Shown: positions 52,920-63,744 of the stretch, piece after piece
Layout of the letters: every line of letters begins with the position of its first letter
Position numbering within the stretch: position 1 is the stretch's first letter
NCBI RefSeq assembly: GCF_052324685.1
Contig: NW_027506901.1
Span: 1,156,001-1,220,000 of the forward strand
Direction of reading: 5' to 3'
Origin: Brachyhypopomus gauderio
Taxonomy: Eukaryota; Chordata; Actinopteri; Gymnotiformes; Hypopomidae
Length of the DNA stretch: 64,000 bases
Program-made: the position numbers and the translations under genes
The notes under the pieces: model-generated
Databases searched by the model: none
Told to the model about the DNA's origin: nothing
What the model saw: only the letters and a program-made list of their open reading frames with translations

Positions 52920-53001
52920 GCTGCAATGGCCGAGAGGTTAAGGCGTTGGACTCGAAATCCAATGGGGTTTCCCCGCGCAGGTTCGACTCCTGCTTGCAGC
53001 G
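52920..53001 (+). tRNA. tRNA-Ser-CGA: tRNA-Ser(CGA), monomer 81
   Basis: Consensus body. Confidence 0.95.
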
Positions 53002-53184
53002 TAGAGAAGAAAATGTTGTATCCCTTTTTGGATGTGTGGTAAAATAGAGTCTACTCTCCTCATGGTTGCCAGTTTTGAATATGCTTCTCATGCCATTTGT
53101 AAATTTGTGCTGTCAAACTGTTGCAGTCCAGTGGAAAGACTGTCTGGTCACTGGTTTCTCTGCCTTGTGCTTAAAAAGAAAGAA

Positions 53185-53256
53185 CTCCCCGTCGGGGAAT
53201 CGAGCCCCGGTCTTCCGCGTGACAGGCGGAGATACTATCCACTATACTAACGAGGA
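53185..53256 (-). tRNA. tRNA-Asp-GTC: tRNA-Asp(GTC), monomer 81
   Basis: T54C. Confidence 0.84.
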
Positions 53257-53581
53257 CGTATGTCTTATCATGCAGTGATGCTGAGTGAGGTGACTTGCAC
53301 CTGTACCCTTGATTTTGAAAGTTGCATAAAAAAGATCTGCAATCAATAGATCAAACGCCACATCTCACTTTTGATTCACAGAATGCCACGCTTTTGAACA
53401 CCTGATCACCTGGAGTTGATACCAGCTTGAAGTTAACAGTGAGTAGACTCTTATGGAGATTCATGTATTTGAATTTACTTCTTAAGCCATTGGCAACTCA
53501 GAATCAATGACATCTGTGCACTCCTCCTTGAGCTAGAGGAAGTCAAAGGAATTGATCTCGATTCTACTCCTACACATTTGG

Positions 53582-53663
53582 TCTGCAATGGCCGAGAGGT
53601 TAAGGCGTTGGACTTGAAATCCAATGGGGTTTCCCCGCGCAGGTTCGACTCCTGCTTGCAGCG
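53582..53663 (+). tRNA. tRNA-Ser-TGA: tRNA-Ser(TGA), monomer 82
   Basis: U1-C72 mismatch; CGA-type upstream marker. Confidence 0.88.
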
Positions 53664-53846
53664 TAGAGAAGAAAATATCATATCCCTTTTTGGATGTGTG
53701 GTAAAATAGAGTCTACTCTCCTCATGCTTGCCAGTTTTGAATATGCTTCTCATGCCATTTGTAAATTTGTGCTGTCAAACTGTAGCAGTCCAGTGGAAAG
53801 ACTGTCTGGTCACTGGTTTCTCTGCCTTGTGCTTAAAAAGAAAGAA

Positions 53847-53918
53847 CTCCCCGTCGGGGAATCGAACCCCGGTCTTCCGCGTGACAGGCGGAGATACTAT
53901 CCACTATACTAACGAGGA
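53847..53918 (-). tRNA. tRNA-Asp-GTC: tRNA-Asp(GTC), monomer 82
   Basis: Consensus body. Confidence 0.96.
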
Positions 53919-54243
53919 CGTATGTCTTATCATGCAGTGATGCTGAGTGAGGTGACTTGCACCTGTACCCTTGATTTTGAAAGTTGCATAAGAAAGATCT
54001 GCAATCAATAGATCAAACGCCACATCTCACTTTTGATTCACAGAATGCCACGCTTTTGAACACCTGATCACCTGGAGTTGATACCAGCTTGAAGTTAACA
54101 GTGAGTAGACTCTTATGGAGATTCATGTATTTGAATTTACTTCTTAAGCCATTGGCAACTCATAAGCAATCACATCTGTGCACTCCTCCTTGAGCTTGAG
54201 GAAGTCAAAGGAATTGATCTCGATTCTACTCCTACACATTTGG

Positions 54244-54325
54244 GCTGCAATGGCCGAGAGGTTAAGGCGTTGGACTCGAAATCCAATGGGGTTTCCCCGC
54301 GCAGGTTCGACTCCTGCTTGCAGCG
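54244..54325 (+). tRNA. tRNA-Ser-CGA: tRNA-Ser(CGA), monomer 83
   Basis: Consensus body on TGA-type upstream marker. Confidence 0.95.
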
Positions 54326-54508
54326 TAGAGAAGAAAATGTTGTATCCCTTTTTGGATGTGTGGTAAAATAGAGTCTACTCTCCTCATGGTTGCCAGTTTT
54401 GAATATGCTTCTCATGCCATTTGTAAATTTGTGCTGTCAAACTGTAGCAGTCCAGTGGAAAGACTGTCTGGTCACTGGTTTCTCTGCCTTGTGCTTAAAA
54501 AGAAAGAA

Positions 54509-54580
54509 CTCCCCGTCGGGGAATCGAACCCCGGTCTTCCGCGTGACAGGCGGAGATACTATCCACTATACTAACGAGGA
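54509..54580 (-). tRNA. tRNA-Asp-GTC: tRNA-Asp(GTC), monomer 83
   Basis: Consensus body; cgtaagcc flank. Confidence 0.96.
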
Positions 54581-54905
54581 CGTAAGCCTTATCATGCAGT
54601 GATGCTGAGTGAGGTGACTTGCACCTGTACCCTTGATTTTGAAAGTTGCATAAGAAAGATCTGCAATCAATAGATCAAACGCCACATCTCACTTTTGATT
54701 CACAGAATGCCACGCTTTTGAACACCTGATCACCTGGAGTTGATACCAGCTGGAAGTTAACAGTGTGTAGACTCTTATGGAGATTCATGTATTTGAATTT
54801 ACTTCTTAAGCCATTGGCAACTCAGAATCAATGACATATGTGCACTCCTCCTTGAGCTTGAGGAAGTCAAAGGAATTGATCTCGATTCTACTCCTACACA
54901 TTTGG

Positions 54906-54987
54906 GCTGCAATGGCCGAGAGGTTAAGGCGTTGGACTCGAAATCCAATGGGGTTTCCCCGCGCAGGTTCGACTCCTGCTTGCAGCG
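54906..54987 (+). tRNA. tRNA-Ser-CGA: tRNA-Ser(CGA), monomer 84
   Basis: Consensus body. Confidence 0.95.
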
Positions 54988-55170
54988 TAGAGAAGAAAAT
55001 GTTGTATCCCTTTTTGGATGTGTGGTAAAATAGAGTCTACTCTCCTCATGGTTGCCAGTTTTGAATATGCTTCTCATGCCATTTGTAAATTTGTGCTGTC
55101 AAACTGTAGCAGTCCAGTGGAAAGACTGTCTGGTCACTGGTTTCTCTGCCTTGTGCTTAAAAAGAAAGAA

Positions 55171-55242
55171 CTCCCCGTCGGGGAATCGAACCCCGGTCTT
55201 CCGCGTGACAGGCGGAGATACTATCCACTATACTAACGAGGA
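55171..55242 (-). tRNA. tRNA-Asp-GTC: tRNA-Asp(GTC), monomer 84
   Basis: Consensus body; tgtttt flank. Confidence 0.96.
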
Positions 55243-55567
55243 CGTATGTTTTATCATGCAGTGATGCTGAGTGAGGTGACTTGCACCTGTACCCTTGATT
55301 TTGAAAGTTGCATTAAAAAGATCTGCAATCAATAGATCAAACGCCACATCTCACTTTTGATTCACAGAATGCCACGCTTTTGAACACCTGATCACCTGGA
55401 GTTGATACCAGCTTGAAGTTAACAGTGAGTAGACTCTTATGGAGATTCATGTATTTGAATTTACTTCTTAAGCCATTGGCAACTCATAAGCAATCACATC
55501 TGTGCACTCCTCCTTGAGCTTGAGGAAGTCAAAGGAATTGATCTCGATTCTACTCCTACACATTTGG

Positions 55568-55649
55568 TCTGCAATGGCCGAGAGGTTAAGGCGTTGGACT
55601 TGAAATCCAATGGGGTTTCCCTGCGCAGGTTCGACTCCTGCTTGCAGCG
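55568..55649 (+). tRNA. tRNA-Ser-TGA: tRNA-Ser(TGA), monomer 85
   Basis: U1-C72 mismatch; G-U in the variable stem. Confidence 0.87.
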
Positions 55650-55832
55650 TAGAGAAGAAAATGTTGTATCCCTTTTTGGATGTGTGGTAAAATAGAGTCT
55701 ACTCTCCTCATGGTTGCCAGTTTTTAATATGCTTCTCATGCCATTTGTAAATTTGTGCTGTCAAACTGTAGCAGTCCAGTGGAAAGACTGTCTGGTCACT
55801 GGTTTCTCTGCCTTGTGCTTAAAAAGAAAGAA

Positions 55833-55880
55833 CTCCCCGTCGGAGAATCGAACCCCGGTCTTCCGCGTGACAGGCGGAGA
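55833..55880 (-). pseudogene. tRNA-Asp-GTC: tRNA-Asp pseudogene, monomer 85 (5' 24 nt deleted)
   Basis: Truncated copy, cggaga form. Confidence 0.93.
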
Positions 55881-56177
55881 GTGAGGTGACTTGCACCTGT
55901 ACCCTTGATTTTGAAAGTTGCATAAAAAAGATCTGCAATCAATAGATCAAACGCCACATCTCACTTTTGATTCACAGAATGCCACGCTTTTGAACACCTG
56001 ATCACCTGGAGTTGATACCAGCTGGAAGTTAACAGTGTGTAGACTCTTATGGAGATTCATGTATTTGAATTTACTTCTTAAGCCATTGGCAACTCAGAAT
56101 CAATGACATATGTGCACTCCTCCTTGAGCTTGAGGAAGTCAAAGGAATTGATCTCGATTCTACTCCTACACATTTGG

Positions 56178-56259
56178 GCTGCAATGGCCGAGAGGTTAAG
56201 GCGTTGGACTCGAAATCCAATGGGGTTTCCCCGCGCAGGTTCGACTCCTGCTTGCAGTG
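56178..56259 (+). tRNA. tRNA-Ser-CGA: tRNA-Ser(CGA), monomer 86
   Basis: G1-U72 wobble. Confidence 0.93.
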
Positions 56260-56442
56260 TAGAGAAGAAAATGTTGTATCCCTTTTTGGATGTGTGGTAA
56301 AATAGAGTCTACTCTCCTCATGGTTGCCAGTTTTGAATATGCTTCTCATGCCATTTGTAAATTTGTGCTGTCAAACTGTAGCAGTCCAGTGGAAAGACTG
56401 TCTGGTCACTGGTTTCTCTGCCTTGTGCTTAAAAAGAAAGAA

Positions 56443-56514
56443 CTCCCCGTCGGGGAATCGAACCCCGGTCTTCCGCGTGACAGGCGGAGATACTATCCAC
56501 TATACTAACGAGGA
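56443..56514 (-). tRNA. tRNA-Asp-GTC: tRNA-Asp(GTC), monomer 86
   Basis: Consensus body. Confidence 0.96.
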
Positions 56515-56839
56515 CGTATGTTTTATCATGCAGTGATGCTGAGTGAGGTGACTTGCACCTGTACCCTTGATTTTGAAAGTTGCATTAAAAAGATCTGCAA
56601 TCAATAGATCAAACGCCACATCTCACTTTTGATTCACAGAATGCCACGCTTTTGAACACCTGATCACCTGGAGTTGATACCAGCTTGAAGTTAACAGTGA
56701 GTAGACTCTTATGGAGATTCATGTATTTGAATTTACTTCTTAAGCCATTGGCAACTCAGAATCAATGACATCTGTGCACTCCTCCTTGAGCTTGAGGAAG
56801 TCAAAGGAATTGATCTCGATTCTACTCCTACACATTTGG

Positions 56840-56921
56840 GCTGCAATGGCCGAGAGGTTAAGGCGTTGGACTCGAAATCCAATGGGGTTTCCCCGCGCAG
56901 GTTCGACTCCTGCTTGCAGCG
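56840..56921 (+). tRNA. tRNA-Ser-CGA: tRNA-Ser(CGA), monomer 87
   Basis: Consensus body. Confidence 0.95.
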
Positions 56922-57104
56922 TAGAGAAGAAAATGTTGTATCCCTTTTTGGATGTGTGGTAAAATAGAGTCTACTCTCCTCATGGTTGCCAGTTTTGAAT
57001 ATGCTTCTCATGCCATTTGTAAATTTGTGCTGTCAAACTGTTGCAGTCCAGTGGAAAGACTGTCTGGTCACTGGTTTCTCTGCCTTGTGCTTAAAAAGAA
57101 AGAA

Positions 57105-57176
57105 CTCCCCGTCGGGGAATCGAGCCCCGGTCTTCCGCGTGACAGGCGGAGATACTATCCACTATACTAACGAGGA
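57105..57176 (-). tRNA. tRNA-Asp-GTC: tRNA-Asp(GTC), monomer 87
   Basis: T54C. Confidence 0.84.
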
Positions 57177-57501
57177 CGTATGTCTTATCATGCAGTGATG
57201 CTGAGTGAGGTGACTTGCACCTGTACCCTTGATTTTGAAAGTTGCATAAAAAAGATCTGCAATCAATAGATCAAACGCCACATCTCACTTTTGATTCACA
57301 GAATGCCACGCTTTTGAACACCTGATCACCTGGAGTTGATACCAGCTTGAAGTTAACAGTGAGTAGACTCTTATGGAGATTCATGTATTTGAATTTACTT
57401 CTTAAGCCATTGGCAACTCAGAATCAATGACATCTGTGCACTCCTCCTTGAGCTAGAGGAAGTCAAAGGAATTGATCTCGATTCTACTCCTACACATTTG
57501 G

Positions 57502-57583
57502 TCTGCAATGGCCGAGAGGTTAAGGCGTTGGACTTGAAATCCAATGGGGTTTCCCCGCGCAGGTTCGACTCCTGCTTGCAGCG
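57502..57583 (+). tRNA. tRNA-Ser-TGA: tRNA-Ser(TGA), monomer 88
   Basis: U1-C72 mismatch; CGA-type upstream marker. Confidence 0.88.
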
Positions 57584-57766
57584 TAGAGAAGAAAATATCA
57601 TATCCCTTTTTGGATGTGTGGTAAAATAGAGTCTACTCTCCTCATGCTTGCCAGTTTTGAATATGCTTCTCATGCCATTTGTAAATTTGTGCTGTCAAAC
57701 TGTAGCAGTCCAGTGGAAAGACTGTCTGGTCACTGGTTTCTCTGCCTTGTGCTTAAAAAGAAAGAA

Positions 57767-57838
57767 CTCCCCGTCGGGGAATCGAACCCCGGTCTTCCGC
57801 GTGACAGGCGGAGATACTATCCACTATACTAACGAGGA
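57767..57838 (-). tRNA. tRNA-Asp-GTC: tRNA-Asp(GTC), monomer 88
   Basis: Consensus body. Confidence 0.96.
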
Positions 57839-58163
57839 CGTATGTCTTATCATGCAGTGATGCTGAGTGAGGTGACTTGCACCTGTACCCTTGATTTTGA
57901 AAGTTGCATAAGAAAGATCTGCAATCAATAGATCAAACGCCACATCTCACTTTTGATTCACAGAATGCCACGCTTTTGAACACCTGATCACCTGGAGTTG
58001 ATACCAGCTTGAAGTTAACAGTGAGTAGACTCTTATGGAGATTCATGTATTTGAATTTACTTCTTAAGCCATTGGCAACTCATAAGCAATCACATCTGTG
58101 CACTCCTCCTTGAGCTTGAGGAAGTCAAAGGAATTGATCTCGATTCTACTCCTACACATTTGG

Positions 58164-58245
58164 GCTGCAATGGCCGAGAGGTTAAGGCGTTGGACTCGAA
58201 ATCCAATGGGGTTTCCCCGCGCAGGTTCGACTCCTGCTTGCAGCG
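58164..58245 (+). tRNA. tRNA-Ser-CGA: tRNA-Ser(CGA), monomer 89 (extra monomer)
   Basis: Consensus body on TGA-type upstream marker. This monomer is the additional one in the fourth 3920-type repeat. Confidence 0.95.
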
Positions 58246-58428
58246 TAGAGAAGAAAATGTTGTATCCCTTTTTGGATGTGTGGTAAAATAGAGTCTACTC
58301 TCCTCATGGTTGCCAGTTTTGAATATGCTTCTCATGCCATTTGTAAATTTGTGCTGTCAAACTGTAGCAGTCCAGTGGAAAGACTGTCTGGTCACTGGTT
58401 TCTCTGCCTTGTGCTTAAAAAGAAAGAA

Positions 58429-58500
58429 CTCCCCGTCGGGGAATCGAACCCCGGTCTTCCGCGTGACAGGCGGAGATACTATCCACTATACTAACGAGGA
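58429..58500 (-). tRNA. tRNA-Asp-GTC: tRNA-Asp(GTC), monomer 89
   Basis: Consensus body. The flank is the common tatgtctt, not the cgtaagcc usual in this repeat position, which places the crossover junction downstream of this Ser gene. Confidence 0.96.
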
Positions 58501-58825
58501 CGTATGTCTTATCATGCAGTGATGCTGAGTGAGGTGACTTGCACCTGTACCCTTGATTTTGAAAGTTGCATAAGAAAGATCTGCAATCAATAGATCAAAC
58601 GCCACATCTCACTTTTGATTCACAGAATGCCACGCTTTTGAACACCTGATCACCTGGAGTTGATACCAGCTTGAAGTTAACAGTGAGTAGACTCTTATGG
58701 AGATTCATGTATTTGAATTTACTTCTTAAGCCATTGGCAACTCATAAGCAATCACATCTGTGCACTCCTCCTTGAGCTTGAGGAAGTCAAAGGAATTGAT
58801 CTCGATTCTACTCCTACACATTTGG

Positions 58826-58907
58826 GCTGCAATGGCCGAGAGGTTAAGGCGTTGGACTCGAAATCCAATGGGGTTTCCCCGCGCAGGTTCGACTCCTGCT
58901 TGCAGCG
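58826..58907 (+). tRNA. tRNA-Ser-CGA: tRNA-Ser(CGA), monomer 90
   Basis: Consensus body on TGA-type upstream marker. Confidence 0.95.
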
Positions 58908-59090
58908 TAGAGAAGAAAATGTTGTATCCCTTTTTGGATGTGTGGTAAAATAGAGTCTACTCTCCTCATGGTTGCCAGTTTTGAATATGCTTCTCATGCC
59001 ATTTGTAAATTTGTGCTGTCAAACTGTAGCAGTCCAGTGGAAAGACTGTCTGGTCACTGGTTTCTCTGCCTTGTGCTTAAAAAGAAAGAA

Positions 59091-59162
59091 CTCCCCGTCG
59101 GGGAATCGAACCCCGGTCTTCCGCGTGACAGGCGGAGATACTATCCACTATACTAACGAGGA
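59091..59162 (-). tRNA. tRNA-Asp-GTC: tRNA-Asp(GTC), monomer 90
   Basis: Consensus body; cgtaagcc flank. Confidence 0.96.
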
Positions 59163-59487
59163 CGTAAGCCTTATCATGCAGTGATGCTGAGTGAGGTGAC
59201 TTGCACCTGTACCCTTGATTTTGAAAGTTGCATAAGAAAGATCTGCAATCAATAGATCAAACGCCACATCTCACTTTTGATTCACAGAATGCCACGCTTT
59301 TGAACACCTGATCACCTGGAGTTGATACCAGCTGGAAGTTAACAGTGTGTAGACTCTTATGGAGATTCATGTATTTGAATTTACTTCTTAAGCCATTGGC
59401 AACTCAGAATCAATGACATATGTGCACTCCTCCTTGAGCTTGAGGAAGTCAAAGGAATTGATCTCGATTCTACTCCTACACATTTGG

Positions 59488-59569
59488 GCTGCAATGGCCG
59501 AGAGGTTAAGGCGTTGGACTCGAAATCCAATGGGGTTTCCCCGCGCAGGTTCGACTCCTGCTTGCAGCG
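59488..59569 (+). tRNA. tRNA-Ser-CGA: tRNA-Ser(CGA), monomer 91
   Basis: Consensus body. Confidence 0.95.
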
Positions 59570-59752
59570 TAGAGAAGAAAATGTTGTATCCCTTTTTGGA
59601 TGTGTGGTAAAATAGAGTCTACTCTCCTCATGGTTGCCAGTTTTGAATATGCTTCTCATGCCATTTGTAAATTTGTGCTGTCAAACTGTAGCAGTCCAGT
59701 GGAAAGACTGTCTGGTCACTGGTTTCTCTGCCTTGTGCTTAAAAAGAAAGAA

Positions 59753-59824
59753 CTCCCCGTCGGGGAATCGAACCCCGGTCTTCCGCGTGACAGGCGGAGA
59801 TACTATCCACTATACTAACGAGGA
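59753..59824 (-). tRNA. tRNA-Asp-GTC: tRNA-Asp(GTC), monomer 91
   Basis: Consensus body; tgtttt flank. Confidence 0.96.
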
Positions 59825-60149
59825 CGTATGTTTTATCATGCAGTGATGCTGAGTGAGGTGACTTGCACCTGTACCCTTGATTTTGAAAGTTGCATTAAAA
59901 AGATCTGCAATCAATAGATCAAACGCCACATCTCACTTTTGATTCACAGAATGCCACGCTTTTGAACACCTGATCACCTGGAGTTGATACCAGCTTGAAG
60001 TTAACAGTGAGTAGACTCTTATGGAGATTCATGTATTTGAATTTACTTCTTAAGCCATTGGCAACTCATAAGCAATCACATCTGTGCACTCCTCCTTGAG
60101 CTTGAGGAAGTCAAAGGAATTGATCTCGATTCTACTCCTACACATTTGG

Positions 60150-60231
60150 TCTGCAATGGCCGAGAGGTTAAGGCGTTGGACTTGAAATCCAATGGGGTTT
60201 CCCTGCGCAGGTTCGACTCCTGCTTGCAGCG
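60150..60231 (+). tRNA. tRNA-Ser-TGA: tRNA-Ser(TGA), monomer 92
   Basis: U1-C72 mismatch; G-U in the variable stem. Confidence 0.87.
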
Positions 60232-60414
60232 TAGAGAAGAAAATGTTGTATCCCTTTTTGGATGTGTGGTAAAATAGAGTCTACTCTCCTCATGGTTGCC
60301 AGTTTTTAATATGCTTCTCATGCCATTTGTAAATTTGTGCTGTCAAACTGTAGCAGTCCAGTGGAAAGACTGTCTGGTCACTGGTTTCTCTGCCTTGTGC
60401 TTAAAAAGAAAGAA

Positions 60415-60462
60415 CTCCCCGTCGGAGAATCGAACCCCGGTCTTCCGCGTGACAGGCGGAGA
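60415..60462 (-). pseudogene. tRNA-Asp-GTC: tRNA-Asp pseudogene, monomer 92 (5' 24 nt deleted)
   Basis: Truncated copy, cggaga form; last of the 13. Confidence 0.93.
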
Positions 60463-60759
60463 GTGAGGTGACTTGCACCTGTACCCTTGATTTTGAAAGT
60501 TGCATAAAAAAGATCTGCAATCAATAGATCAAACGCCACATCTCACTTTTGATTCACAGAATGCCACGCTTTTGAACACCTGATCACCTGGAGTTGATAC
60601 CAGCTGGAAGTTAACAGTGTGTAGACTCTTATGGAGATTCATGTATTTGAATTTACTTCTTAAGCCATTGGCAACTCAGAATCAATGACATATGTGCACT
60701 CCTCCTTGAGCTTGAGGAAGTCAAAGGAATTGATCTCGATTCTACTCCTACACATTTGG

Positions 60760-60841
60760 GCTGCAATGGCCGAGAGGTTAAGGCGTTGGACTCGAAATCC
60801 AATGGGGTTTCCCCGCGCAGGTTCGACTCCTGCTTGCAGCG
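60760..60841 (+). tRNA. tRNA-Ser-CGA: tRNA-Ser(CGA), monomer 93
   Basis: Consensus body; lacks the U72 of its counterparts in monomers 74, 80 and 86, resembling monomer 54 instead. Confidence 0.95.
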
Positions 60842-61024
60842 TAGAGAAGAAAATGTTGTATCCCTTTTTGGATGTGTGGTAAAATAGAGTCTACTCTCCT
60901 CATGGTTGCCAGTTTTGAATATGCTTCTCATGCCATTTGTAAATTTGTGCTGTCAAACTGTAGCAGTCCAGTGGAAAGACTGTCTGGTCACTGGTTTCTC
61001 TGCCTTGTGCTTAAAAAGAAAGAA

Positions 61025-61096
61025 CTCCCCGTCGGGGAATCGAACCCCGGTCTTCCGCATGACAGGCGGAGATACTATCCACTATACTAACGAGGA
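61025..61096 (-). tRNA. tRNA-Asp-GTC: tRNA-Asp(GTC), monomer 93
   Basis: Consensus except U38, again like monomer 54. Confidence 0.95.
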
Positions 61097-61421
61097 CGTA
61101 TGTTTTATCATGCAGTGATGCTGAGTGAGGTGACTTGCACCTGTACCCTTGATTTTGAAAGTTGCATTAAAAAGATCTGCAATCAATAGATCAAACGCCA
61201 CATCTCACTTTTGATTCACAGAATGCCACGCTTTTGAACACCTGATCACCTGGAGTTGATACCAGCTTGAAGTTAACAGTGAGTAGACTCTTATGGAGAT
61301 TCATGTATTTGAATTTACTTCTTAAGCCATTGGCAACTCAGAATCAATGACATCTGTGCACTCCTCCTTGAGCTTGAGGAAGTCAAAGGAATTGATCTCG
61401 ATTCTACTCCTACACATTTGG

Positions 61422-61503
61422 GCTGCAATGGCCGAGAGGTTAAGGCGTTGGACTCGAAATCCAATGGGGTTTCCCCGCGCAGGTTCGACTCCTGCTTGCA
61501 GCG
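61422..61503 (+). tRNA. tRNA-Ser-CGA: tRNA-Ser(CGA), monomer 94
   Basis: Consensus body. Confidence 0.95.
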
Positions 61504-61686
61504 TAGAGAAGAAAATGTTGTATCCCTTTTTGGATGTGTGGTAAAATAGAGTCTACTCTCCTCATGGTTGCCAGTTTTGAATATGCTTCTCATGCCATTT
61601 GTAAATTTGTGCTGTCAAACTGTTGCAGTCCAGTGGAAAGACTGTCTGGTCACTGGTTTCTCTGCCTTGTGCTTAAAAAGAAAGAA

Positions 61687-61758
61687 CTCCCCGTCGGGGA
61701 ATCGAGCCCCGGTCTTCCGCGTGACAGGCGGAGATACTATCCACTATACTAACGAGGA
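61687..61758 (-). tRNA. tRNA-Asp-GTC: tRNA-Asp(GTC), monomer 94
   Basis: T54C. Confidence 0.84.
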
Positions 61759-62083
61759 CGTATGTCTTATCATGCAGTGATGCTGAGTGAGGTGACTTGC
61801 ACCTGTACCCTTGATTTTGAAAGTTGCATAAAAAAGATCTGCAATCAATAGATCAAACGCCACATCTCACTTTTGATTCACAGAATGCCACGCTTTTGAA
61901 CACCTGATCACCTGGAGTTGATACCAGCTTGAAGTTAACAGTGAGTAGACTCTTATGGAGATTCATGTATTTGAATTTACTTCTTAAGCCATTGGCAACT
62001 CAGAATCAATGACATCTGTGCACTCCTCCTTGAGCTAGAGGAAGTCAAAGGAATTGATCTCGATTCTACTCCTACACATTTGG

Positions 62084-62165
62084 TCTGCAATGGCCGAGAG
62101 GTTAAGGCGTTGGACTTGAAATCCAATGGGGTTTCCCCGCGCAGGTTTGACTCCTGCTTGCAGCG
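62084..62165 (+). tRNA. tRNA-Ser-TGA: tRNA-Ser(TGA), monomer 95, B box altered
   Basis: C56 is T and U1-C72; CGA-type upstream marker. C56T is private among the counterparts of this repeat position, so it is a young change. Confidence 0.8.
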
Positions 62166-62348
62166 TAGAGAAGAAAATATCATATCCCTTTTTGGATGTG
62201 TGGTAAAATAGAGTCTACTCTCCTCATGCTTGCCAGTTTTGAATATGCTTCTCATGCCATTTGTAAATTTGTGCTGTCAAACTGTAGCAGTCCAGTGGAA
62301 AGACTGTCTGGTCACTGGTTTCTCTGCCTTGTGCTTAAAAAGAAAGAA

Positions 62349-62420
62349 CTCCCCGTCGGGGAATCGAACCCCGGTCTTCCGCGTGACAGGCGGAGATACT
62401 ATCCACTATACTAACGAGGA
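62349..62420 (-). tRNA. tRNA-Asp-GTC: tRNA-Asp(GTC), monomer 95
   Basis: Consensus body. Confidence 0.96.
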
Positions 62421-62745
62421 CGTATGTCTTATCATGCAGTGATGCTGAGTGAGGTGACTTGCACCTGTACCCTTGATTTTGAAAGTTGCATAAGAAAGAT
62501 CTGCAATCAATAGATCAAACGCCACATCTCACTTTTGATTCACAGAATGCCACGCTTTTGAACACCTGATCACCTGGAGTTGATACCAGCTTGAAGTTAA
62601 CAGTGAGTAGACTCTTATGGAGATTCATGTATTTGAATTTACTTCTTAAGCCATTGGCAACTCATAAGCAATCACATCTGTGCACTCCTCCTTGAGCTTG
62701 AGGAAGTCAAAGGAATTGATCTCGATTCTACTCCTACACATTTGG

Positions 62746-62827
62746 GCTGCAATGGCCGAGAGGTTAAGGCGTTGGACTCGAAATCCAATGGGGTTTCCCC
62801 GCGCAGGTTCGACTCCTGCTTGCAGCG
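62746..62827 (+). tRNA. tRNA-Ser-CGA: tRNA-Ser(CGA), monomer 96
   Basis: Consensus body on TGA-type upstream marker. Confidence 0.95.
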
Positions 62828-63010
62828 TAGAGAAGAAAATGTTGTATCCCTTTTTGGATGTGTGGTAAAATAGAGTCTACTCTCCTCATGGTTGCCAGTT
62901 TTGAATATGCTTCTCATGCCATTTGTAAATTTGTGCTGTCAAACTGTAGCAGTCCAGTGGAAAGACTGTCTGGTCACTGGTTTCTCTGCCTTGTGCTTAA
63001 AAAGAAAGAA

Positions 63011-63082
63011 CTCCCCGTCGGGGAATCGAACCCCGGTCTTCCGCGTGACAGGCGGAGATACTATCCACTATACTAACGAGGA
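63011..63082 (-). tRNA. tRNA-Asp-GTC: tRNA-Asp(GTC), monomer 96
   Basis: Consensus body; cgtaagcc flank. Confidence 0.96.
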
Positions 63083-63407
63083 CGTAAGCCTTATCATGCA
63101 GTGATGCTGAGTGAGGTGACTTGCACCTGTACCCTTGATTTTGAAAGTTGCATAAGAAAGATCTGCAATCAATAGATCAAACGCCACATCTCACTTTTGA
63201 TTCACAGAATGCCACGCTTTTGAACACCTGATCACCTGGAGTTGATACCAGCTGGAAGTTAACAGTGTGTAGACTCTTATGGAGATTCATGTATTTGAAT
63301 TTACTTCTTAAGCCATTGGCAACTCAGAATCAATGACATATGTGCACTCCTCCTTGAGCTTGAGGAAGTCAAAGGAATTGATCTCGATTCTACTCCTACA
63401 CATTTGG

Positions 63408-63489
63408 GCTGCAATGGCCGAGAGGTTAAGGCGTTGGACTCGAAATCCAATGGGGTTTCCCCGCGCAGGTTCGACTCCTGCTTGCAGCG
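63408..63489 (+). tRNA. tRNA-Ser-CGA: tRNA-Ser(CGA), monomer 97
   Basis: Consensus body; last complete Ser gene. Confidence 0.95.
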
Positions 63490-63672
63490 TAGAGAAGAAA
63501 ATGTTGTATCCCTTTTTGGATGTGTGGTAAAATAGAGTCTACTCTCCTCATGGTTGCCAGTTTTGAATATGCTTCTCATGCCATTTGTAAATTTGTGCTG
63601 TCAAACTGTAGCAGTCCAGTGGAAAGACTGTCTGGTCACTGGTTTCTCTGCCTTGTGCTTAAAAAGAAAGAA

Positions 63673-63744
63673 CTCCCCGTCGGGGAATCGAACCCCGGTC
63701 TTCCGTGTGACAGGCGGAGATACTATCCACTATACTAACGAGGA
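63673..63744 (-). tRNA. tRNA-Asp-GTC: tRNA-Asp(GTC), monomer 97
   Basis: G39 is A, a C31-A39 mismatch closing the anticodon loop (private CpG change). Confidence 0.86.

Larger units (their letters stand above)
42821..63744. repeat. 6-monomer higher-order repeat of 3920 bp, five copies
   Basis: Copies are 42821-47402, 47403-51322, 51323-55242, 55243-59824 and 59825-63744. The order is: TGA with truncated Asp; CGA; CGA with T54C Asp; TGA on a CGA-type upstream flank; CGA on a TGA-type upstream flank; CGA with gtgtgtag spacer. The first copy repeats the T54C monomer (68 and 69). The fourth repeats the fifth monomer (89 and 90). Both are therefore 4582 bp, exactly 662 bp longer. Confidence 0.94.
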
